This document shows positions 1 to 3,593 of a DNA stretch of 5,320 nucleotides, in pieces; position 1 is the stretch's first letter, and each line of letters opens with the position of its first letter. This stretch comes from Candidatus Latescibacterota bacterium (GTDB taxonomy: Bacteria > Latescibacterota > MVCY01 > DTYK01). The translations under genes and the position numbers were made by a program. The notes below the pieces were generated by a model. It was not told the DNA's origin. It worked only from the letters and a program-made list of their open reading frames with translations, and searched no databases. The stretch is taken from the NCBI GenBank assembly GCA_012961925.1, contig DTYK01000254.1, positions 1 through 5,320 on the forward strand. The letters run 5' to 3'.

Positions 1-174
1 CCGGTGAGAGGGAAAGGGCGAAGGACATTTTCCATTAAGAGAAGGGAGGATGTCGGGCACGGAAGATTTAAATTCCGGAGGGTGTCTCCACGCAAGGCTG
101 GTAGAGTGAAGTCCCTCCTGTGGGTGCTCCTGTTTTTGATAGCAGTTCTCTATCTTATACGCGTTCTGGATTGA
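1..174 (+). CDS. Small basic protein with one C-terminal membrane segment, possibly cut by the left edge
   Basis: Frame 1 is open from the first base to a TGA at 172-174, giving 57 residues after the edge. I do not recognise the protein. Its first ~35 residues are very rich in Arg and Lys, and a hydrophobic stretch follows (SLLWVLLFLIAVLYLI, roughly residues 38-53) before a short RVLD tail. This is the pattern of a small single-pass membrane protein with a basic cytoplasmic N-terminus. If it is complete, the start would be GTG at 4-6. GTGs at 82 and 106 are in frame but have no well-spaced ribosome site, and the true start may lie upstream of the window. Its stop shares the A of the ATG of the pilin-like gene (TGATG at 172-176), which suggests translational coupling and is the main reason to believe it is real. 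Too short and too close to the edge to assign a function. Confidence 0.45.
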   Translation, partial: PVRGKGRRTFSIKRREDVGHGRFKFRRVSPRKAGRVKSLLWVLLFLIAVLYLIRVLD

Positions 175-590
175 TGCCTGTGTTAAAACGTGCTCAAAGA
201 AAGAAGGAGTTTTTCATTTTGTTAGGGCTCCTGGCACTTCTAATCCTTTTGGCCATCCCGAAGTTTACAAATTCACCTAAGATCACAAAGGCCAGGCATG
301 CGAAGCTGATGCTTCAGCAGATCTTCCTTCAGGAACAGGCTTATTGGGAGCAAAACGGCACCTATGTGGGGGTTCATGGAGGGAGGCTTGTCAATAGGCT
401 ATCCCCCGGGGAATCCGATCCGGGTCTCTTCATTCGGATAAAGTCTTGTACTCCCTACACCTATGAGTGGAGGAAGGTGAGTGACAGTACCTTTACGGTG
501 ATTGCTACCGGTAACATCGACGGTGATCCTGACCCTGATGTATGGATCCTTGACCAGAGTGGCAACATTGTGCATTCTGTTGTGGATTGA
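174..590 (+). CDS. Type IV pilin-like (pseudopilin-like) membrane protein, atypical N-terminus
   Basis: A 138-residue protein from ATG 174. A GTG at 120 in the same frame would add 18 residues, but it has no ribosome site and would overlap the upstream frame by 55 bp. Residues 13-28 are a hydrophobic helix that ends in AIPKF, the hallmark end of the pilin N-terminal helix. The helix is followed by a helical region (ARHAKLMLQQIFLQEQAYWEQNGTY, residues about 40-64 as two blocks) resembling the alpha-1 region of pilins, where a Tyr/Asn-Gly-Thr-Tyr motif is common. The C-terminal part (TVIATGNIDGDPDPDVWILD, residues 108-127) resembles the last beta strands of PilA/PilE-like minor pilins. The usual prepilin peptidase Gly-Phe site is absent: when the helix is aligned on Pro29 as mature position 22, Glu12 falls at +5, but position -1 is Ala7 and +1 to +4 are Gln-Arg-Lys-Lys. 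It may be an unprocessed membrane-anchored relative rather than a working pilus subunit. Only one cysteine (Cys92), so no disulphide loop. Confidence 0.75.
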   Translation: MPVLKRAQRKKEFFILLGLLALLILLAIPKFTNSPKITKARHAKLMLQQIFLQEQAYWEQNGTYVGVHGGRLVNRLSPGESDPGLFIRIKSCTPYTYEWRKVSDSTFTVIATGNIDGDPDPDVWILDQSGNIVHSVVD

Positions 591-602
591 AGAGGAGAAC
601 GG

Positions 603-1382
603 GTGGCCAATACCATAAAATTTCTGGGTACGGCCGGAGCGCGGTTTGTGGTTGCCAGACAGCTTCGTGCCTCCGGAGGTCTCTGGCTCAGCTTATCAGA
701 TACCAACCTGTTGATAGATCCCGGTCCAGGTACGCTTGTCAAGTGCGCCACCAGCAGGCCCAAGCTCGACCCGGCTAAGTTGGATGCCATAATCCTGACT
801 CACCGCCACCTCGACCATTCGTCCGACATTAACATTATGATCGAGGCGATGACCGAGGGTGGCTTCAAACGCAGGGGATATCTGTTCGCCCCTGAGGATG
901 CCCTATCCGACGACCCTGTTATTCTCAGGTATGTTAGGGGATTTGTGGAAAGTATAGAGACATTACAGGAGAGAGGAGAATACTCTGTAGGTAAGGTCAG
1001 GTTCAATACCCCTGTAAGACATGTTCATGGTGTGGAAACTTACGGATTGAACCTGAGGACCGACGCTCTATCTCTTTCCTTCATCATAGATACGCGATAT
1101 TTCGAAGGGCTTGAAGACCACTACAATGGCGATGTGGTAGTTTTGAATCTCGTAAGGTATAAGGAGGACGAAAGGGGGGAGATAGATCACCTTAACGTCT
1201 CTGATGCCGAGAAGCTCATAGGATCTATCAGACCTAAGGTGGCAATAATAAGCCACTTTGGTATGACCATGATCCGGGCCAGGCCCTGGGAGGTTGCCGC
1301 CGGGATCAAGGAGAGAACGGGGGTTGAAGTTATCGCTGCCAGGGATGGGATGGAGTTTGATATAGATACCATTTATAGCTGA
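603..1382 (+). CDS. MBL-fold metallo-hydrolase (RNase Z/PhnP-like branch)
   Basis: A 259-residue metallo-beta-lactamase-fold protein, probably a cytoplasmic hydrolase using two metal ions, with no signal peptide. The N-terminal strand FLGTAGAR (7-14) and LLIDPGPGT (36-44) are followed by the metal motif THRHLDH (66-72: His67, His69, Asp71, His72). Further candidate ligands are His140 or His142 in RHVHG, Asp163 in FIIDTRY, and His218 in IISHFG. His196 in DHLN may also be near the site. This order (HxHxDH, His, Asp, His) fits the family. The LGTAGAR start and the DPGPGT strand are shared with RNase Z and PhnP-like phosphodiesterases, but the substrate cannot be read from the sequence. The GTG start at 603 is chosen because GAGGAG lies at 592-597, five bases upstream, and the preceding gene stops 12 bp before it, so the two are probably co-transcribed. 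An overlapping frame starting at 587 is a shadow. Confidence 0.93.
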   Translation: MANTIKFLGTAGARFVVARQLRASGGLWLSLSDTNLLIDPGPGTLVKCATSRPKLDPAKLDAIILTHRHLDHSSDINIMIEAMTEGGFKRRGYLFAPEDALSDDPVILRYVRGFVESIETLQERGEYSVGKVRFNTPVRHVHGVETYGLNLRTDALSLSFIIDTRYFEGLEDHYNGDVVVLNLVRYKEDERGEIDHLNVSDAEKLIGSIRPKVAIISHFGMTMIRARPWEVAAGIKERTGVEVIAARDGMEFDIDTIYS

Positions 1383-1429
1383 CCCGTATTTTTGACGGTC
1401 CAGAGATGCAAAATGGAAAACAGGAATAA

Positions 1430-1505
1430 GTGGGAGAGGGCTTCTACCCTCGAGGGTGAGTCGAAGGATTCGGGCTGTCCATCGAGCCCGGAAGGGCTCT
1501 CCCAC
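1430..1505 (+). other. Candidate structured RNA element, four-way-junction fold, in a 266-bp gene-free gap
   Basis: The gap 1383-1648 has no credible gene on either strand. Within it, 1430-1438 and 1497-1505 are perfect 9-bp complements (GTGGGAGAG/CTCTCCCAC). After a 2x2 GG/GG mismatch the stem continues with CTTC 1441-1444 against GAAG 1491-1494. Enclosed are three adjacent hairpins: ACCC/GGGT (1446-1449/1454-1457, loop TCGA), GAGTC/GATTC (1458-1462/1467-1471, loop GAAG, one G-U pair) and GGGCT/AGCCC (1472-1476/1485-1489, 8-base loop). Almost every base is used. There is no U-tract, so it is not an ordinary terminator, and it lacks tRNA arms and a T-loop. It sits 143 bp before the isomerase-like gene, so it could be a 5' leader element, a 3' processing element of the upstream transcript, or a stand-alone small RNA. 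The pairing is seen in the sequence; a function is only inferred. The rest of the gap shows only a weak bulged hairpin at 1543-1564 and no clear promoter. Confidence 0.35.
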
Positions 1506-1632
1506 AGGAAGGCCCTTTATGGCAGGTGAAGAAAAAAGGTGAGGAGTGTAACTTTCACATCTCCTATTTTCCGGAGCTGGAGTGAGACCCTATCGGTCGG
1601 AAGTCGAAGAGTTCGTTAGTAACCGTCATAAC

Positions 1633-1642
1633 AGGAGGAGGT
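1633..1642 (+). promoter_or_regulatory. Strong Shine-Dalgarno sequence of the isomerase-like gene
   Basis: AGGAGGAGGT is a long match to the anti-Shine-Dalgarno sequence, ending six bases before ATG 1649. A second ATG lies at 1644 and forms a two-codon frame, ATG CTA TGA (1644-1652), whose stop overlaps the real start. Both ATGs can therefore be reached from this site. Confidence 0.8.
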
Positions 1643-1648
1643 AATGCT

Positions 1649-2611
1649 ATGAGGCTTGGTGTCTTCACCGCTCTGTTCGGGCAGAAGTCGCTGGAGGATG
1701 CCCTTGATTATGTCACGAAGCACGGTGTCAATGTGGTGGAACTTGGGACAGGCAACTACCCTGGTGACCCGCATTGCAAGCCGTCTGAGCTTTTAGAGGA
1801 CAAGGGGAAGCTGGATAGCTTCAAGGGTCTGCTTGCTGACAGGGGAGTTGAGATAAGCGCCCTGAGCTGCCATGGGAATCCCCTTCACCCCCAGGAGGAG
1901 ATTGCCAAGGCCCATCACGAGGTCTTTGAGAAGACAGTACTGCTTGCAGAGAGATTGGGAGTAGACCGTGTCATAGGGTTTTCGGGTTGCCCAGGCGACT
2001 CTGAAAATGCCAAATACCCGAATTGGGTGACCTGTCCCTGGCCCGACGACTTCACTGAGGTCGTCAACTGGCAGTGGGAGAAGAAGGTGATCCCGTACTG
2101 GAAGAAGGCCGGGGCATTTGCCAGAGATCACGGGGTCAGGGTCTGCCTGGAGATGCACCCTGGTTTTGTTGTCTATAATACTGAGACCCTGCTGAGGCTG
2201 AGGGAAGCCGTGGGGGATATGATAGGCGCCAACTTCGATCCGAGCCACCTCTTCTGGCAAGGGATGGACCCCATCGCCTGTATAAGGAAGCTGGGTGGTG
2301 CCATCTTTCACGTACACGCCAAGGATTGCAAGGTCTATCCATCCAACTCTGAGGCCAACGGCGTGCTGGATACAAAACCTTATGGCGATGAGATAAACCG
2401 ATCTTGGATCTTCAGGACGGTCGGTTATGGCCATGGATATGACTTCTGGAAGGATTTTGTGAGCACGCTGAGGATGGTGGGCTATGATGATGTCCTCTCC
2501 ATCGAGCACGAGGACAGCCTGATGTCGGTAAATGAGGGGTTCACAAAGGCAGTAACATTCCTGAAGGAGGTACTGCTTACCGAGGCCGCAGGGGAGATGT
2601 GGTGGGCTTGA
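1649..2611 (+). CDS. Sugar phosphate isomerase/epimerase, xylose isomerase-like TIM barrel
   Basis: A 320-residue protein of the AP endonuclease 2/xylose isomerase-like TIM-barrel superfamily, whose members isomerise or epimerise sugars or related polyols using a divalent metal. Visible landmarks in barrel order are MRLGVFTALF (strand 1), VVELGTGNYPG (29-39), ISALSCHGNPLHP (69-81), RVIGFSG (107-113), VCLEMHPG (165-172), GANFDPSHLFWQGMDP (193-208), IFHVHAKD (219-226) and VLSIEHED (282-289). The metal ligands are probably Glu168, Asp197, His223 and Glu286, with His200 and His170 near the site. All expected strands are present and the length is normal for this subgroup, so the gene looks intact. 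It stands alone: a 266-bp gap lies upstream and a terminator directly follows, so it is probably monocistronic. No transporter or sugar dehydrogenase neighbour is present to hint at the substrate. A DNA-repair endonuclease IV role is less likely, given the family-typical CHGNPLHP and HVHAKD segments. Confidence 0.9.
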   Translation: MRLGVFTALFGQKSLEDALDYVTKHGVNVVELGTGNYPGDPHCKPSELLEDKGKLDSFKGLLADRGVEISALSCHGNPLHPQEEIAKAHHEVFEKTVLLAERLGVDRVIGFSGCPGDSENAKYPNWVTCPWPDDFTEVVNWQWEKKVIPYWKKAGAFARDHGVRVCLEMHPGFVVYNTETLLRLREAVGDMIGANFDPSHLFWQGMDPIACIRKLGGAIFHVHAKDCKVYPSNSEANGVLDTKPYGDEINRSWIFRTVGYGHGYDFWKDFVSTLRMVGYDDVLSIEHEDSLMSVNEGFTKAVTFLKEVLLTEAAGEMWWA

Positions 2612-2648
2612 GGGTTCTGTTTCGCAACTATTTACCATGGTCGATGTT

Positions 2649-2684
2649 AAGGCCTTCGGGCTTGCATTTAACCGGAGGCCTTTT
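2649..2684 (+). terminator. Rho-independent terminator after the isomerase-like gene
   Basis: AAGGCCTTCGG (2649-2659) pairs with CCGGAGGCCTT (2672-2682) over 11 bp with a single G-U pair and a 12-base loop, followed by a short run of four Ts (2681-2684). The stem is strong but the T-tract is short, so efficiency may be partial. It lies 37 bp after the stop at 2611 and before the rpsU promoter. Confidence 0.75.
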
Positions 2685-2752
2685 GGCTATGGATACTGCG
2701 CCATCCGACATTGATCAGCAGACCTTATGTTGTTTAATTTGTCCGATTTCTG

Positions 2753-2781
2753 TTGACATTGGGCAGGTATGATGTTATATT
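2753..2781 (+). promoter_or_regulatory. Sigma-70 type promoter of rpsU
   Basis: A perfect TTGACA -35 box (2753-2758) is followed, after exactly 17 bases, by TATATT (2776-2781), five of six matches to TATAAT. Transcription would start near 2788-2790, leaving a leader of about 58-60 bases before the rpsU start. The strength fits a highly expressed ribosomal protein gene. No operator or leader-peptide structure is obvious; a weak GCCG/CGGC hairpin lies in the leader. Confidence 0.85.
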
Positions 2782-2831
2782 AGCGTTTAGGTGTTAGAAG
2801 CCGTATGCCCGGCAATAGAAACTATCTGAGA

Positions 2832-2838
2832 AGGGGAG
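2832..2838 (+). promoter_or_regulatory. Shine-Dalgarno site that decides the rpsU start
   Basis: AGGGGAG ends directly against ATG 2839 but lies nine bases before the in-frame GTG 2848. The usual spacing therefore favours the GTG, unless the ribosome uses the ATG without a normal spacer. Confidence 0.65.
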
Positions 2839-2847
2839 ATGGTAGAT

Positions 2848-3051
2848 GTGGCAAAGGTCAAAGTGTACGAAGGTGAGCCTTTTGAGAAGGCTCTGAGGAG
2901 GTTTAGAAGACAGTGCAAGGAGGAAGGAATTATCTCCGACATAAGAAAGAGAGAATACCATGTGAAGCGTAGTGAGCTTCGGAGGAGAAAGGTCCTGAAG
3001 GCAATACGGAGACTTCGCAAAGTCACCGAGAGGAAACGTTTTTTTCGGTGA
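2848..3051 (+). CDS. rpsU: 30S ribosomal protein S21
   Basis: A 67-residue small basic protein of the bS21 family, a component of the 30S subunit near the anti-Shine-Dalgarno end of 16S rRNA, where it helps in mRNA binding at initiation. The signature VKVYEGEPFEKALRRFRRQC (residues 4-23) and GIISDIRKREYHVKRSE (27-43) are followed by an Arg/Lys-rich C-terminal helix. GTG 2848 is preferred as start because AGGGGAG (2832-2838) lies nine bases upstream and the resulting MAKVKVYEG is the usual S21 N-terminus. An in-frame ATG at 2839 would add three residues (MVD) but abuts the ribosome site with no spacer. The C-terminal end (KVTERKRFFR) doubles as part of the transcription terminator. The gene has its own promoter and terminator. 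Confidence 0.95.
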   Translation: MAKVKVYEGEPFEKALRRFRRQCKEEGIISDIRKREYHVKRSELRRRKVLKAIRRLRKVTERKRFFR

Positions 3052-3057
3052 TTTTTT
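3023..3057 (+). terminator. Rho-independent terminator overlapping the 3' end of rpsU
   Basis: TCACCGA (3023-3029) pairs perfectly with TCGGTGA (3045-3051), and a run of six Ts follows immediately (3052-3057). The interior can extend the stem with A-U and G-U pairs down to a 3-base loop. The left arm and loop are the last sense codons of rpsU, and the rpsU stop codon TGA is the last three bases of the right arm. A ribosome finishing rpsU would cover the hairpin, so termination should depend on how closely translation follows transcription. Confidence 0.85.
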
Positions 3058-3098
3058 ATTCGGGTATGTGGAAAAAGAATCAAAGGGGGTATCTATAG

Positions 3099-3593
3099 GT
3101 GAGAGGCGGGAGTCTGATCGGCATAATCGCTGATACTCATGACAACAGGAATAAGACCCAGAAGGCGGTCCAGGTCTTTAACGAAAGGGAGGTGGCCCTG
3201 GTGATCCACGCCGGGGACTTTGTATCACCGTTCAATTCCAGAGACTTCTCAGGGCTGAACGCGGAATTCATAGGCGTCTTCGGAAACAACGACGGGGACC
3301 GTCTCCTATTAACCGAGAAATTTGCCGGGATCGGAAAGATCTTTGTAGGTGTTCATGAGTTTGATCACTCAGGGAAATGCTTCGCCCTGATGCACCAGCC
3401 TGCGCTTATCGAAGCCCTCTCACTTAGCGACAGGTTCGATGTAATTGTTTACGGGCATACGCATCGTGTCGACGTCCGTAAAGGATCTACGTTAGTGGTC
3501 AACCCAGGGGAGTGTGGAGGATGGGTCTACGGGAGATCCACAATTGCAATCCTGGATCTTGAGAAGATGGAGGCGGAGATAGTGGATCTATGA
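3099..3593 (+). CDS. MJ0936/YfcE-type metallophosphoesterase
   Basis: A 164-residue cytoplasmic calcineurin-like phosphoesterase of the small MJ0936/YfcE group, which hydrolyses phosphodiesters using two metal ions. The motifs are complete and in order: ADTHDN (11-16, Asp12 and His14), HAGD (37-40, Asp40), GNND (62-65, Asn63), LMHQ (97-100, His99), GHTH (119-122, His120 and His122) and the family-typical NPGE (135-138). Length is normal for the group (about 155-180). The GTG start at 3099 is supported by AAGGGGG (3083-3089), nine bases upstream; no in-frame ATG is nearby. It begins 47 bp after the rpsU stop, with no promoter visible in that gap, and overlaps uvrC by ATGA at 3590-3593, so the two are likely co-translated. 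The physiological substrate is unknown; proximity to a repair gene does not establish a repair role. Confidence 0.93.
   Translation: MRGGSLIGIIADTHDNRNKTQKAVQVFNEREVALVIHAGDFVSPFNSRDFSGLNAEFIGVFGNNDGDRLLLTEKFAGIGKIFVGVHEFDHSGKCFALMHQPALIEALSLSDRFDVIVYGHTHRVDVRKGSTLVVNPGECGGWVYGRSTIAILDLEKMEAEIVDL

Noticed and set aside
120..173. GTG 120 as the start of the pilin-like gene, adding 18 residues
   Set aside because: No ribosome site precedes it, it overlaps the upstream frame by 55 bp, and the added residues do not look like a pilin leader. ATG 174 sits in a clean TGATG junction.
1383..1430. Promoter or terminator directly after the MBL gene (TTGACG at 1392-1397 and a weak inverted pair around it)
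   Set aside because: No -10 box at suitable spacing follows the TTGACG, and the possible hairpin has only about five pairs with a bulge and no T-tract after it.
1430..1505. A tRNA or selenocysteine tRNA reading of the structured element
   Set aside because: Arms have 4- or 8-base loops, no TTC-containing T-loop or anticodon arm can be placed on either strand, and there is no CCA-type end.
1793..2638. Long minus-strand frame (281 codons) opposite the isomerase-like gene
   Set aside because: It lies antisense to a well-recognised protein whose motifs are all present, shows no recognisable family, and runs back through the start of the terminator gap. It is a shadow of codon bias on the other strand.
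2711..2740. Second promoter upstream of rpsU (TTGATC with TAATTT)
   Set aside because: Spacing is 18 and the -10 match is poor, while a near-consensus promoter lies 40 bp downstream.
2805..2876. Short ATG frame (23 codons) in the rpsU leader overlapping its start
   Set aside because: No ribosome site, unusual composition, and it overlaps the rpsU coding start out of frame. Nothing supports its translation.
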